Shown: positions 8,491-17,927, numbered from the stretch's first letter. The stretch: DNA of 64,000 nt from Bradyrhizobium australiense (GCF_013114825.1 NZ_JAAVLX010000003.1:744001-808000), one strand, 5' to 3'. Program-made: numbers and translations. Notes: generated from the sequence alone by a model not told the origin.

Positions 8491-9885
8491 TCAGAGCGTG
8501 AGCATGTAGGCCACCAACGAATCCTTCTCCTCCTGTGTCAGCTTCAGGCTGAGCACCAGGTTGAAGAACTCGACCGTATCGGCGAGCGTCAGCAGCCGCC
8601 CATCATGCAAGTAAGGCGGCGAGTCCTTGATGCCGCGCAACGTCAAGGTCTTGATCGCTCCATCGGGCAACGCCACCTGGCCGTTGACGGTCTGGCCCAT
8701 GTTGTAGAAGCGCTCGAGCTTCAGATCGTGCATATTGTTGTCCAGGAACGACGTCTGCGGCGCATGGCACTGTCCGCACTGGCCCTTGCCCAAAAAGACC
8801 TGCTCTCCTGCGAGTTCCTGCTGGGTCGCCTTGCTGGGGTCGAGGCGTCCCATTGGGTCGAGTTTCGGTGCAGGTGGGAAGTCGATGATGTTTTGCATCT
8901 GCGCCATCATCGGGACCTGATCAAAGCGATCCGGCAGATTGACGCCCTTGCGCTGCGCGCTGACGTGATCGCCGTTGAAATACGCCGTCCGCTGTTCGAA
9001 TTGCGTGAAGTCCTCGACTGAGCGCAGCGATCGTTTCGAACCGTGAATCTGCTGGTTGAACATGCCGCGGAGGCTAACCGTATCGAGGCGGAAGCGCGCC
9101 GCCTGCGGACGAATGTCAGGCGTCAGATGGAACGCGGCATTGGTGTGAAAATTCGCATGGCAGTCGAGGCAGGTGACGCCAAGACTCTGGTCCGCGCTCT
9201 TGCGATCTTCTGTCTGGTTGAACTCTTCCTGCGGAAACGGTGTCAGCAGGAGACGCATTCCCTCCATCTGCACAGGGGTAAGCAGGCCCACCATCAGTTG
9301 ATAGTAATTCTTTATTGTCAGGAGTTGGCCGTGCGAGACATCGCCCAACTCCGGATGGGTTGTGAGAAAGATCGGCGGCGGAAACTCGGGCGTGAACCGG
9401 TCCGAAAGGTCGAAATCGACATCGAAGCGCCTGAGATTGCGGAGCTCCTGCCGGCCCACCTCATCGATCTCCTGGTTCGGGAAAACCTGACCGCCAGTCG
9501 CCTGCTTGACGTGCGGCAGCGGCATGAACCCGGCCGGCAGCAGGCCGCGCTCGCGGATCTCGTTCGGACCCATCGCCGACAGGCTATCCCAGGTAACGCC
9601 CGCGGGGAGCTTGACACGCACACCGCCCTGCACCGGCTTTCGCCCGCCCGACATCATGAAATTGGCGATCGGCCGATTCGAGAGGTCATAGCGCCGCTCA
9701 AAAAGGGCCTGCTGACGCTGCATGACTTGCGGCTTCTGGGCCTCATCGAGCGCCTTCACCGCATCGAGAGGCAGCGTCGGAAGTGGCCGATAAGTCGCAT
9801 CTGGAGGCAGCGGATCGGCTAGCGCGGCGACTGCAAGCAGGCCTGCCCCGGCCAACGGGAGAGCCACTCTCAGACGTTTTGACAT
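8491..9885 (-). CDS. Di-heme c-type cytochrome, CcpA/MauG-like
   Basis: A 464-residue exported protein (signal peptide residues 1-23) with two covalent heme sites: CLDCH at 239-243 and CGQCH at 370-374. The C-terminal stretch RGIKDSPPYLHDGRLLTLADTVEFFN is the hallmark of di-heme cytochrome c peroxidases and MauG-like enzymes. The protein is longer than CcpA (about 340) because of a roughly 200-residue N-terminal region before the first heme, with no motif I recognise. It could reduce peroxide or act in oxidative chemistry in the periplasm. GGAGG lies eight bases before the start. DUF4142 follows at 53 bases. Confidence 0.88.
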   Translation of the reverse strand: MSKRLRVALPLAGAGLLAVAALADPLPPDATYRPLPTLPLDAVKALDEAQKPQVMQRQQALFERRYDLSNRPIANFMMSGGRKPVQGGVRVKLPAGVTWDSLSAMGPNEIRERGLLPAGFMPLPHVKQATGGQVFPNQEIDEVGRQELRNLRRFDVDFDLSDRFTPEFPPPIFLTTHPELGDVSHGQLLTIKNYYQLMVGLLTPVQMEGMRLLLTPFPQEEFNQTEDRKSADQSLGVTCLDCHANFHTNAAFHLTPDIRPQAARFRLDTVSLRGMFNQQIHGSKRSLRSVEDFTQFEQRTAYFNGDHVSAQRKGVNLPDRFDQVPMMAQMQNIIDFPPAPKLDPMGRLDPSKATQQELAGEQVFLGKGQCGQCHAPQTSFLDNNMHDLKLERFYNMGQTVNGQVALPDGAIKTLTLRGIKDSPPYLHDGRLLTLADTVEFFNLVLSLKLTQEEKDSLVAYMLTL

Positions 9886-10225
9886 CGAAAGGCCTCCGAC
9901 TTCGGAGCGCGCAAAGCCGGAGCGACAATGCAGGCCACCAACGCAGATGCGTTGCCAAACGCGTGCGGCTCTTCCTTGTTCCTACTGACAAACATTCCCG
10001 CAGCGGTAGAGTTTTGGACAACGCCATCCGCAAGGTTCTGGCGGACATCACCTCGTCAGATTCGCAAGCACTCACGTTTCTAGAGGCAGCCCAATGCGCC
10101 AGCGCTTGCTGGCGCTCTCTAACGGCATCGTCCTCGCTTTGCAGCAGCTTGTCCCTCCGCATGACGTGATCCATCCAGCAGCCATTCCGCTTGCCTGCCC
10201 GGGGAACTCGCCCTATCTGAAACCC
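9886..10225. other. Intergenic region without supported gene
   Basis: This 340-base gap separates the leftward di-heme cytochrome gene from the rightward small-protein/SCO pair. It must hold promoters for both directions, but I cannot point to a convincing -35/-10 pair. Short open frames here lack ribosome sites and family resemblance. Confidence 0.6.
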
Positions 10226-10420
10226 ATGGTTCAGCGGATTTCCACCCACCACGGCATGATGGCGGCGACCCGGCCGCAGGGCAGGGTTGCGTCCATGATC
10301 GTTTCGGGCGCTGCCAGCCTCGGCATGCTGGCCATGCTTGGCGCGGCTGCATTGTGGTTCCATTACGGCACCACGGTGTTTTTTGAAATGATTGCCGCCG
10401 GCATCTCGGCCTGCTTCTGA
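10226..10420 (+). CDS. Small single-pass membrane protein upstream of SCO gene
   Basis: A protein of up to 64 residues with one membrane helix (MIVSGAASLGMLAMLGAAALW) and a short C-terminal tail, FHYGTTVFFEMIAAGISACF, that I recall as a recurring small hypothetical protein next to SCO genes in Bradyrhizobium relatives. ATGs at 10226, 10256 and 10295 are all possible, none with a clear ribosome site; 10226 is used only as the longest. It ends 22 bases before the SCO start, which suggests one transcript. Function unknown. Confidence 0.55.
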   Translation: MVQRISTHHGMMAATRPQGRVASMIVSGAASLGMLAMLGAAALWFHYGTTVFFEMIAAGISACF

Positions 10421-10442
10421 TCGGGCAAGAAGGATTCCTCCC

Positions 10443-11033
10443 ATGGACCGGACCATTCGCCCGCTGGTGATTATCGCTGCCTTCGCCGCGAGCCTCGCGA
10501 TCGGACTGGCTATCATGCTGTGGGCGCTCGGCGGCTTGCGCACCGTCACGGCGCCGGCTGCGATCGGCGGGCCGTTTCAACTGACCGATCAGGCCGGCCA
10601 GACCGTCACCGAGCAGAATCTGAAGGGCAAGCCGACGCTGATCTTCTTCGGCTTCACCCATTGTCCTGATGTCTGCCCGACCTCGCTGTTCGAGATTTCC
10701 GAGGTGCTGAAGGCGATGGGCAAGGACGCCGACCGCGTCAATGCCTGGTTCGTTTCCGTCGATCCCGAGCGCGACACGGCGGCCGCGATGAAGGACTATC
10801 TGTCCAGCTTCGACCCGCATTTGAAGGGGCTGACCGGTGAGCCGGCGGCGGTGGCCAAGGTGCTTTCGGCCTACCGGGTCTATGCCCGGAAAGTGCCGCT
10901 CAAGGATGGTGATTACACGATGGATCACACCGCGCTGATCTACCTGATGGATCGCGACGGCAATTTCGTCGCGCCCTTCAACCTGAAACGGACGCCCGAA
11001 GAAGCTGCCAAGGATCTGAAGCGCTATCTCTGA
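10443..11033 (+). CDS. SCO1/SenC family copper chaperone
   Basis: A 196-residue membrane-anchored thioredoxin-fold protein that delivers copper to, or reduces, the CuA site of cytochrome c oxidase subunit II. One N-terminal helix (about residues 8-28) anchors it. The copper ligands are C74 and C78 in the FTHCPDVCPT motif and H162 in the DYTMDHTALIYLMD motif, all present. AAGAAGGA is ten bases before the ATG at 10443. The cytochrome oxidase operon in this window is 46 kb away, so this copy may serve that oxidase or another one. Confidence 0.93.
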   Translation: MDRTIRPLVIIAAFAASLAIGLAIMLWALGGLRTVTAPAAIGGPFQLTDQAGQTVTEQNLKGKPTLIFFGFTHCPDVCPTSLFEISEVLKAMGKDADRVNAWFVSVDPERDTAAAMKDYLSSFDPHLKGLTGEPAAVAKVLSAYRVYARKVPLKDGDYTMDHTALIYLMDRDGNFVAPFNLKRTPEEAAKDLKRYL

Positions 11034-11124
11034 GCGGCGGCCCCGGCCAAAAGCCGAAAACGGCCTCGCATCGCGGGCCGGATGGTCTATAAGGCCGTGA
11101 AAATCCGCAAGCCCATTGCCGAAG

Positions 11125-12042
11125 ATGCCATATCTTACCGTGCCGTTAACCAATGCAAGACTGCGTCGAACCATCAGCGCCTGGTTGGTCGGGGTGTCGA
11201 TCGCGTCCGCATTGACGGCGGTCAGTGGTGCTGCGGCTCATGCCCAAACCCAGCCCCGTCCGGCCGTCGAGGCGGCCCCGCAGGCGGTGCCCGGCTTCTG
11301 GGACCCGCGGCGGCGTCCGGACCGGCCGGACATGTCGCGCCTGACCGTGATCCGGTTCCTGACCGAAACCGATTACCCGCCGTTCAACTTTACCGGCCCG
11401 GACGGCAATCCTGCCGGCTTCAATGTCGATCTGGCGCGCGCACTATGCGACGAGATCAAGATTTCCTGCACCATCCAGATGCGCCGGTTCGAGACGCTGG
11501 TCGATGCCATCACCAGCAATCGCGGCGACGCCATCATCGCCTCCATGGCGGTGACGCCAGCCCTGCGCGCCCGGGTTGATTTTACCGATCCCTATTACCG
11601 CGCGCCAGCGCGCTTCGTGTCGCGGCGCGATGCTGTGATGCCGGAAGTCCGCCCGGAATATCTCGAAGGCAAGAAGGTCGGCGTCATCGGCGGCACCTCG
11701 CACGAGGCCTATCTGAAGGCGATGTTCACCGACGCCGAGATCAAATCGTACCCGAACGACGACGCGCTGCGGCTGGCGCTTAGACGAAGCGAGGTCGACT
11801 TCATCTTTGGCGATGCGATCTCGCTGGCGTTCTGGATTAACGGCACCGATTCCGCCGAATGTTGCGCCTTTTCCGGCGGGCCCTTTGTCGAGAGCCGCTA
11901 TTTCGGCGAGGGCATCGGGATTGCCGTCCGCAAGGGCAACGACTTGCTGCGGACGTCGCTGAACTGGGCGCTGTTCCGGATCTGGGAAAAAGGCCGCTTC
12001 ACCGATCTGTGGCTGCGGTACTTTTCGATCAGTCCGTTTTGA
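11125..12042 (+). CDS. Family 3 solute-binding protein (amino-acid type)
   Basis: A 305-residue periplasmic binding protein. A long N-terminal signal region (helix [19 protein letters not shown], cleavage near AHAQ) is followed by the SBP_bac_3 fold: [31 protein letters not shown], then [31 protein letters not shown]. These proteins bind polar amino acids or related ligands for ABC importers or sense them. No ABC permease or ATPase is adjacent, so it is an orphan receptor, which is common in this family. The ATG at 11125 is used; a TTG three codons upstream is an alternative. Confidence 0.88.
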   Translation: MPYLTVPLTNARLRRTISAWLVGVSIASALTAVSGAAAHAQTQPRPAVEAAPQAVPGFWDPRRRPDRPDMSRLTVIRFLTETDYPPFNFTGPDGNPAGFNVDLARALCDEIKISCTIQMRRFETLVDAITSNRGDAIIASMAVTPALRARVDFTDPYYRAPARFVSRRDAVMPEVRPEYLEGKKVGVIGGTSHEAYLKAMFTDAEIKSYPNDDALRLALRRSEVDFIFGDAISLAFWINGTDSAECCAFSGGPFVESRYFGEGIGIAVRKGNDLLRTSLNWALFRIWEKGRFTDLWLRYFSISPF

Positions 12043-12110
12043 CGCGCCGTCATTTTGCATTTTGCCGCGGAAGCGCTAGTTTCCGCGGCTTCCGGAGAGA
12101 GCCTCAATTG

Positions 12111-13751
12111 ATGTCCGTCATCGACCTTGCCGCCAGCCCGAGCGATTTGCGCGCGCTCGCCGAACAATCCAGCGCCTGGCCGTTCGAGCAGGCCAAAGCC
12201 ATTGTCACGCGGCTGAAGAAGAACCCGAAGTACGAGGTGCTATTCTCGACCGGTTACGGGCCATCGGGGCTGCCGCATATCGGCACCTTCGGCGAGGTCG
12301 CGCGCACCACGATGGTTCGCCACGCCTTTCGCGTGCTGACGGAGGACAAGATCAAGACCCGCTTGATCGCGTTCTCCGACGATATGGACGGCCTGCGCAA
12401 GGTGCCGGACAATGTGCCGAACAAAGAGCTTCTCGAGCAGCATCTCGGTCGACCGCTGACGAAGGTGCCCGATCCGTTCGGCACCCATGACAGTTTCGGC
12501 GCGCACAACAATGCGCGGCTGCGCGCGTTTCTCGATACTTTCGGCTTCGACTATGAATTCGCCAGTTCGACCGACTACTACACGTCGGGCAGGTTCGACG
12601 CCGCGCTGCTGCGCATGCTGGAACGACTCGATGCGGTCATGAAGATCATGCTGCCGTCCTTGCGCGAAGAACGCGCCGCGACCTATTCGCCGTTCCTCCC
12701 GATCTGCCCGCGCACCGGCATGGTGCTGTACGTGCCGATCGTCGAGCATGATGTGAAGGCCGGCACGGTCTCCTATGACGATCCCGAGACCAAGGAGCGC
12801 GTCACCGTGCCGGTGACCGGGGGGCATTGCAAGCTGCAATGGAAGCCGGATTGGGCGATGCGCTGGTTCGCGCTCGGCGTCGATTACGAAATGGCCGGCA
12901 AGGATCTGATCGACTCGGTCAAACTGTCCGGCAAGATCTGTTCGGCGCTCGGCGGGACGCCGCCGGAGGGGTTCAACTACGAACTGTTCCTCGACGAAAA
13001 GGGCCAGAAGATTTCGAAGTCGAAGGGCAACGGGCTCACCATCGACGAATGGCTGCGCTATGCCTCGCCGGAATCGCTGTCGCTGTTTATGTACCGTGAG
13101 CCGAAGGCGGCGAAGCGGCTGTATTTCGACGTGATCCCGCGCAACGTCGACGACTACCAGCAGTTCCTTGACGGCTTTCCGCGGCAGGATGCCAAGCAGC
13201 AGCTGCAGAATCCGGTCTGGCACATCCATTCCGGCAGGCCGCCGAAGGCCGACATGCCCGTCACCTTCCAGCTTCTGCTGACCTTGGTGTCGTCGTCGAA
13301 CGCGGAAAACGCCGAAACGCTCTGGGGCTTTATCGGCCGTTATCGTCCGGGCGTCACGCCGCAGACGCACCCGAAGCTGGACGCGATGGTCGGCTACGCC
13401 ATCAATTACTACCGCGATTTCGTGGCGCCGACGAAGAAATTCCGCGAGCCGACCGACAGCGAACGCGCCGCGCTGCAGGATCTGCGCGACGCGCTCTCGC
13501 AGTTGCCGGCAGGATCGAGCGCCGAGGACATCCAGAACGTAGTCTACGAAATCGGCCGCCGCGAGCCGTTCCTCGATCCTGTCAAGAAGGGCAAGGACGG
13601 CAGGCCAGGCGTCTCGCTCGACTGGTTCAACATGCTCTATCAGGTGCTGCTCGGCCAGGAGAAGGGCCCGCGCTTCGGCTCATTCGTCGCGGTGTACGGC
13701 ATGCAGAATGCGATCGCGATGATCGACGGCGCGCTGGCCAGGAGCGCGTAG
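12111..13751 (+). CDS. lysK: Lysyl-tRNA synthetase, class I
   Basis: A 546-residue class I LysRS, the archaeal-type enzyme that replaces class II LysS in most alphaproteobacteria; it charges tRNA-Lys. The HIGH-type motif is HIGT at residues 56-59 within [18 protein letters not shown], and the KMSKS-type motif is KISKS at 300-304. Length fits the family (about 520-550). The ATG at 12111 has GGAGAG 12 bases upstream; the frame stays open upstream but that part has no family resemblance and overlaps the solute-binding protein gene. Repeats follow downstream. Confidence 0.95.
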   Translation: MSVIDLAASPSDLRALAEQSSAWPFEQAKAIVTRLKKNPKYEVLFSTGYGPSGLPHIGTFGEVARTTMVRHAFRVLTEDKIKTRLIAFSDDMDGLRKVPDNVPNKELLEQHLGRPLTKVPDPFGTHDSFGAHNNARLRAFLDTFGFDYEFASSTDYYTSGRFDAALLRMLERLDAVMKIMLPSLREERAATYSPFLPICPRTGMVLYVPIVEHDVKAGTVSYDDPETKERVTVPVTGGHCKLQWKPDWAMRWFALGVDYEMAGKDLIDSVKLSGKICSALGGTPPEGFNYELFLDEKGQKISKSKGNGLTIDEWLRYASPESLSLFMYREPKAAKRLYFDVIPRNVDDYQQFLDGFPRQDAKQQLQNPVWHIHSGRPPKADMPVTFQLLLTLVSSSNAENAETLWGFIGRYRPGVTPQTHPKLDAMVGYAINYYRDFVAPTKKFREPTDSERAALQDLRDALSQLPAGSSAEDIQNVVYEIGRREPFLDPVKKGKDGRPGVSLDWFNMLYQVLLGQEKGPRFGSFVAVYGMQNAIAMIDGALARSA

Positions 13752-13779
13752 CAAGAACCGACGATACGCCAGAGACCGT

Positions 13780-13852
13780 CTGCGCGGGCTTGACCCGCGC
13801 GTTCATCTTACTTGGCGAGACTCTTTCGTGATGGATTGCCGGGTCTTCGACG
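13780..13852. repeat. Intergenic repeat (GGCTTGACCCGCGC...GATGGATTGCCGGG type)
   Basis: Shares the phrases GGCTTGACCCGCGC and TGATGGATTGCCGGG, in the same order and similar spacing, with the element at 23441-23558. It appears shorter, so probably a partial copy. It follows the lysK stop. The stretch from here to the next repeat at 13950 shows nothing further. Confidence 0.65.
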
Positions 13853-13949
13853 GTCCATTGATTCCGCCAAAGATCAGATGAAGGTTTGAATTATCCGATT
13901 CGGTGGAAGCTAAGCTTAAATATCGTCGCGAGGCTGCCATTACGTTGCC

Positions 13950-14035
13950 GTAGCCCGGATGGAGCGCAGCGAAATCCGGGGCCAGGCAAGCGGCGCACGC
14001 TGCTTCCGGATTGCGCTTCGCTCCATCCGGGCTAC
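13950..14035. repeat. TAGCCCGGATGGAGCGCAG hairpin repeat, copy 1
   Basis: Left arm 13950-13980 (GTAGCCCGGATGGAGCGC...) and right arm 14004-14035 (...CTCCATCCGGGCTAC) are near-perfect inverted copies, giving a long stem with a short loop. Copies 2 and 3 are at 17928 and 52151. All three are in gaps between genes. The region 13752-14186 holds only repeats. Confidence 0.85.
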
Positions 14036-14186
14036 GCATCGGCGCGATGCAGGGCCACCAAACCGGGATGGCTGGCCCGCCGCAATTTCAGCCATGGCGG
14101 CGCCGGATTGCGCTACACTACCGCGCATAACAGCCGTCAGAGGCTTCCGCCGAGGCCGGAAAATAAGCGCATCAGGGAGAAAGTTC

Positions 14187-14969
14187 ATGCAGTTCAGGGT
14201 TTTGCCGAAGTCGCTCAGCGAGTACGGCGCCGAGGAATGGCAGGCGCGGGTCGATCTCGCGGCCGCGCACCGGCTGGCCTTCATCCAGGGGTTTTCCGAA
14301 GGCATCTTCAACCATCTGACTTTCGTGGTGCCGGGCAAGAGCGACCGCTATTATCAGATCCCGTTCGGCACGCATTGGTCCGAGGTTACGGCTTCCTGCT
14401 TTATGGAAGTCGGTATCGACGACGGCGAGGTCAAAAGCGGCGAGGGCGAGGTGGAGCGCTCCTGCTATTGCATCCACGCGCCGATCCACAAGGCGCTGCC
14501 GCAGGCGAAGGCGGTGTTTCACACCCACATGCCCCATGCCAGCGCGCTGACGCGGCTCGAAGACCCCCGCATCAAGGAAATCGGCCAGACCGAGGTCGGA
14601 CTGTCGGGGGCCATTGCCTATGATGACGAGTACGCCGGCCCGGCGCTCGATCCAGCCGAAGGCGCGCGGCTTGCAAGAGTGATCGGCGACAAGACGGTGC
14701 TGTTCATGGCCAATCACGGCATCTCCACCGTCGGCGCCACCGTCGCCGAAGCGTATGACAAGCTCTATTACGTCGAGCGCGCCGCGCAGGTGCAGATCTA
14801 CGCGATGTGGACCGGCCAGAAGCTGAAGCAGTTGCCGGCGCCCGTGGTCGAAAAGACCCGCCGCGAGTACATGGACGATCATCTCTATAAGGGCCCGACC
14901 CCGGCGCAACGGCATTTCGATGCCTTGAAGCGGATGCTGGATAGGAAAGAGCCGGACTACGCGACGTAA
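14187..14969 (+). CDS. Class II aldolase/adducin family protein
   Basis: A 260-residue protein of the class II aldolase/adducin fold, whose members cleave or epimerise sugar phosphates or decarboxylate with a bound metal. The metal-binding His pair is in VFHTHMPHASALT and a third His in LFMANHGISTVG. AGGGAGA six bases before the ATG at 14187 decides the start; the frame is open upstream only because it runs through a repeat. No kinase, isomerase or transporter is adjacent, so the substrate is undetermined. It ends 21 bases before another repeat. Confidence 0.9.
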   Translation: MQFRVLPKSLSEYGAEEWQARVDLAAAHRLAFIQGFSEGIFNHLTFVVPGKSDRYYQIPFGTHWSEVTASCFMEVGIDDGEVKSGEGEVERSCYCIHAPIHKALPQAKAVFHTHMPHASALTRLEDPRIKEIGQTEVGLSGAIAYDDEYAGPALDPAEGARLARVIGDKTVLFMANHGISTVGATVAEAYDKLYYVERAAQVQIYAMWTGQKLKQLPAPVVEKTRREYMDDHLYKGPTPAQRHFDALKRMLDRKEPDYAT

Positions 14970-14990
14970 GTTTCGCGTCGTAGTCTTCCC

Positions 14991-15108
14991 GTCGTCGCTG
15001 CGAACGCAGGACCCATATGCCGCGGCCCGCGGAAAGGGCAGGCGGGGAGGCGTTGTTCTTCGCCACGAGCATTTGTGATTATGGGCCCCTGCGTTCGCAG
15101 GGGCGACG
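14991..15108. repeat. GAACGCAGG...CCTGCGTTC repeat, copy 1
   Basis: Ends are inverted copies: CGTCGCTGCGAACGCAGG with ACCCATA on the left, TATGGGCCCCTGCGTTCGCAG on the right (shortened here). Relatives at 47071 and 50992 have the same ends and an unrelated middle. The right end lies inside the glycosylase reading frame and forms its last nine codons. Confidence 0.8.
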
Positions 15109-15627
15109 CTGTGATGAAGTTAATGGCTCTCCCGCCCGGACTTGATCCGCAAACCGGTGCCAGATTTCCGGACGCCAGCTTCCGTTGGCCGCACCCGAGG
15201 TCGACGGCAGTATCCACACTCTGGTATTGCCGATCAGTTCACGTTGCTCGCCATAGTCGCGCTTGCCGCCGAAGAATCTCTGTCCGGCCGTCTTGCTGGT
15301 GAACGCGAGAAATTGCGGACGAAATGTTGCGATGGCGTTGCTAAGCCGGGTGCGATCCGCCGCTGTCAGTGTGGGAAGCGTCGCACGGTCCATCCCCGCG
15401 CTTGCTTTAACGAGATCGGTCAGTCCGATCCCATGCTGCAGCAGGTGGCGATATTGATGCGGCTGCAGCGGCTCCGGTATCAGCCCTGTCTCGTGCAGAA
15501 CCTTCCAGAATTTGTTTTGCCGGTGCGCGTAGTAGGCCCGCTCGGCGGCGGACGTCGTACCCGCGGCGGTTCCGCACAACACGATGCGAAGTGAATGTTG
15601 CAGCAGGTCGCTCAGCACGTCGGTCAC
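15079..15627 (-). CDS. mug: Mismatch-specific/uracil-DNA glycosylase (Mug/TDG type)
   Basis: A 182-residue DNA glycosylase of the Mug/TDG family, which removes uracil or thymine from G mismatches. The N-terminal motif GTAAGTTSAAERAYYAH (residues 19-35) with QNKFW matches the catalytic segment, and LPSTSGAANGSW (140-151) matches the minor-groove/intercalation loop. The protein ends in repeat-derived sequence: residues about 174-182 (RRPCERRGP) are coded by the intergenic repeat at 14991-15108, so its natural stop has probably been replaced. Twelve bases separate its start from the S24 repressor stop, so both probably share a transcript. Confidence 0.88.
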   Translation of the reverse strand: MTDVLSDLLQHSLRIVLCGTAAGTTSAAERAYYAHRQNKFWKVLHETGLIPEPLQPHQYRHLLQHGIGLTDLVKASAGMDRATLPTLTAADRTRLSNAIATFRPQFLAFTSKTAGQRFFGGKRDYGEQRELIGNTRVWILPSTSGAANGSWRPEIWHRFADQVRAGEPLTSSQRRPCERRGP

Positions 15628-15639
15628 GGAACGGCGATC

Positions 15640-16290
15640 CTACTGGCTCGCCCACACGATCCTGGCGATCCAGGCGACGTCGTCGGCATTGATCGTGCGG
15701 TCGGCATGCGCCGGATTGAGCGACTGCAGCTCCAGGGTTTTGGTGGTTCGGCGCTTCAATTCTTTGATCATCACTTCGCCGTCTGACGTCTTGAGCACCA
15801 CGCGGTCGCCGCGCCGGATCGGCGTGCCCGGCGACACCAGGATGATGTCGCCGTCGCGATAGGCCGGCTTCATCGCATCGCCCGAGATTTCCAGCGCATA
15901 GGCGTGCTCGTCGCTGGCAGACGGCAGCGCCACCTCGTCCCAGCCCTTGCCCGCGGGAAAGCCGGAACCGTCGAAATGGCCGCCGCCGGCTTGCGCAAGG
16001 GCGAGCAGCGGCACCGACTGCTGGCCGCGCGCGCCGTCGCCGATCAATTGCACGAAGGTCTCGATCGACGAATTGGTCGCGGCCAGCGCTTTGGAAACGG
16101 ATTCAGTTGATGGCCAGCGTTCGCGGCCATCGGCGGTGATGCGCTTGGATTTGTTGAACGTGGTGGGATCGAGGCCGGCGCGCTTGGCAAGACCCGAGGG
16201 CGACATGCCGGCGCGTTCCGCCAGCCGGTCGAGCGCGGTCCAGACTTGGCTGTGGGTCAGAATGCGTTGCGGCTTGGCCTGTCGGGCCAT
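15640..16290 (-). CDS. S24-type (LexA/CI-like) repressor with missing catalytic Ser
   Basis: A 216-residue protein: N-terminal helix-turn-helix (about residues 15-50, MSPSGLAKRAGLDPTTFNKSKR) and a C-terminal S24 peptidase domain (about 128-190). In LexA/CI proteins the self-cleaving Ser lies in G-[DM]-S-M; here the matching segment is ISGDAMKPAYRDGD with Ala139. The lysine partner is plausible at K176 (GEVMIKELKR). With Ala in place of Ser it should not cleave itself, so it may sense or regulate differently. The start is the ATG at 16290; another at 16308 adds six residues. It sits beside the glycosylase gene, hinting at a damage-related role. Confidence 0.85.
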   Translation of the reverse strand: MARQAKPQRILTHSQVWTALDRLAERAGMSPSGLAKRAGLDPTTFNKSKRITADGRERWPSTESVSKALAATNSSIETFVQLIGDGARGQQSVPLLALAQAGGGHFDGSGFPAGKGWDEVALPSASDEHAYALEISGDAMKPAYRDGDIILVSPGTPIRRGDRVVLKTSDGEVMIKELKRRTTKTLELQSLNPAHADRTINADDVAWIARIVWASQ

Positions 16291-16475
16291 CGAAAGTCCC
16301 CGAAGCAAACTAGGAATTATTGCCTCATTCGGCCGCGTTGCGCAAATCTTCCAGCCGAACTCGGTGACCGCAGCGCTTGAGTTAGCCGCGGGCCGCCTTT
16401 ACGGTCGGTCGCCAGCCCGGCCATTTCCGGGAAAATCCCAAGAGACTCAACGACAAGCAGGAAGTCCGGAAAGCC

Positions 16476-16820
16476 GTGCCCACGATCTATAAAATCACTC
16501 CCGCCTCAGCCTGGCGCGAGGCCGAACGGCAGGGCGTCTACCGGGGTAGTAGCGACGATCTGCGCGACGGCTTCATTCATTTTTCCACCGCCTCCCAGGT
16601 CGCAGAGACCGCGCGCAAGCATTATTTCGGCCAGACCGGGCTGTTCCTGGTCGCGGTCGATGCCGACGCGCTGGGCGACGCGTTGCGCTGGGAGCGTTCG
16701 CGCAACGACGAACTGTTCCCGCATCTCTACGGCGAACTCGATCTCGGCGCGGTGACCGGCATCCTCGACATGCGCGCGCGATCCGATGGCACTCACGACA
16801 TTCCGGAGCTTCTCCCGTGA
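16476..16820 (+). CDS. DUF952 protein
   Basis: A 114-residue protein of the DUF952 family, recognisable from the start PTIYKITPASAWREA, the GFIHFSTASQVAETARKHY block and the closing LFPHLYGELDLGAV. Its function is not established. The start is GTG. It overlaps the next gene, pyrD, by four bases (GTGA), so it is very probably translated with it. The linkage with pyrD is common in related genomes as far as I recall. Confidence 0.88.
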   Translation: MPTIYKITPASAWREAERQGVYRGSSDDLRDGFIHFSTASQVAETARKHYFGQTGLFLVAVDADALGDALRWERSRNDELFPHLYGELDLGAVTGILDMRARSDGTHDIPELLP

Positions 16821-17914
16821 TCCGCGCCTTCGACGCCTTTTCGCTGCCGCTGTTGCGCTGGTTCGATCCGGAGGACGCGCATCGCATGGCGATCCACGGC
16901 CTGCGGCTGCTGCCGCCGGTCAAGCCGCGCGCCGACGACCACAAACTAGCGGTGCGCGCCTTCGGCCTGAATTTTCCCAATCCGATCGGCATGGCTGCGG
17001 GTTTCGACAAGAGCGCGGAGGTGCCCGACGCGCTGTTGCGGCTCGGTTTCGGCTTTGTCGAGATCGGCACGGTGACGCCGAAACCGCAGGGCGGCAATCC
17101 GCGGCCGCGGCTGTTTCGGCTCGAGCGGGATGAAGCCGTGATCAACCGCATGGGCTTCAACAATGACGGCGCCGAAGCCGCGCTACGCCGGCTGGCGGCG
17201 CGCGCCCATAATGGCGGCATTGTCGGAGTCAATGTCGGGGCGAACAAGGATTCATCCGATCGCGTCGCCGATTATGTCAAGCTGATCGAGACGTTTGCGC
17301 CGGTTGCAAGCTATTTCACTGTCAATGTTTCCTCGCCGAACACGCCGGGTCTGCGCAATTTGCAGCAATCGGCCGCGCTGGACGAACTGCTGGCCAAGGT
17401 GATTGATGCGCGCGAACGGGTGCGGAAGAATGCCGGCGATTCGCCGGTGCTGCTGAAGATCGCGCCCGATCTGAGCCTCGCCGAACTCGACGACGTCGTG
17501 CATATCGCGCGCTCGCGCCGCGTCGACGGCATGATCGTCGCCAACACCACGCTGGCGCGCCCTTCGACCTTGCGCGAACAGGCTCGCGCGAAAGAGCAGG
17601 GCGGCTTGTCCGGACGGCCGCTGTTTCGATTATCGACTCGGATCGTGGCGGAGACCTATGTCCGCACTGAAGGCGCGTTTCCGCTGATCGGCGTCGGCGG
17701 CATCGATAGCGGCGGCGCGGCGTTGACGAAAATCCGCGCCGGCGCGAGCCTGATCCAGATCTATTCGTCGCTGGTGTACAAGGGCCTTCGCCTCGTCGAC
17801 GACATCAAGAACGATCTTGCCTCGACCTTGCTGCGCACGGGGCGTGATTCGCTGTCGGAGATCGTCGGCGCGGATTCCGCGACGATTACGGCAGAGGACT
17901 GGCCGGTGAGGTAG
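16817..17914 (+). CDS. pyrD: Dihydroorotate dehydrogenase (quinone), class 2
   Basis: A 365-residue membrane-associated flavoenzyme of pyrimidine synthesis that oxidises dihydroorotate to orotate and passes electrons to quinone. Class 2 is shown by the N-terminal extension (about 40 residues, ending in HRMAIHGLRLLPP) that forms the membrane contact helices, and by the catalytic Ser in NVSSPNTPGLRNLQ. The FMN-binding segments NPIGMAAGFDKSAEVPDALL and GVGGIDSGGAALTKIRAGAS are intact. The GTG start overlaps the DUF952 stop by four bases. Confidence 0.95.
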   Translation: MIRAFDAFSLPLLRWFDPEDAHRMAIHGLRLLPPVKPRADDHKLAVRAFGLNFPNPIGMAAGFDKSAEVPDALLRLGFGFVEIGTVTPKPQGGNPRPRLFRLERDEAVINRMGFNNDGAEAALRRLAARAHNGGIVGVNVGANKDSSDRVADYVKLIETFAPVASYFTVNVSSPNTPGLRNLQQSAALDELLAKVIDARERVRKNAGDSPVLLKIAPDLSLAELDDVVHIARSRRVDGMIVANTTLARPSTLREQARAKEQGGLSGRPLFRLSTRIVAETYVRTEGAFPLIGVGGIDSGGAALTKIRAGASLIQIYSSLVYKGLRLVDDIKNDLASTLLRTGRDSLSEIVGADSATITAEDWPVR

Positions 17915-17927
17915 TGACTGCAGCGGA

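Noticed and set aside
9743..10549. Minus-strand frame of 268 residues across the cytochrome/SCO gap
   Set aside because: It overlaps the di-heme cytochrome start and the SCO gene, has no ribosome site and no recognisable domain.
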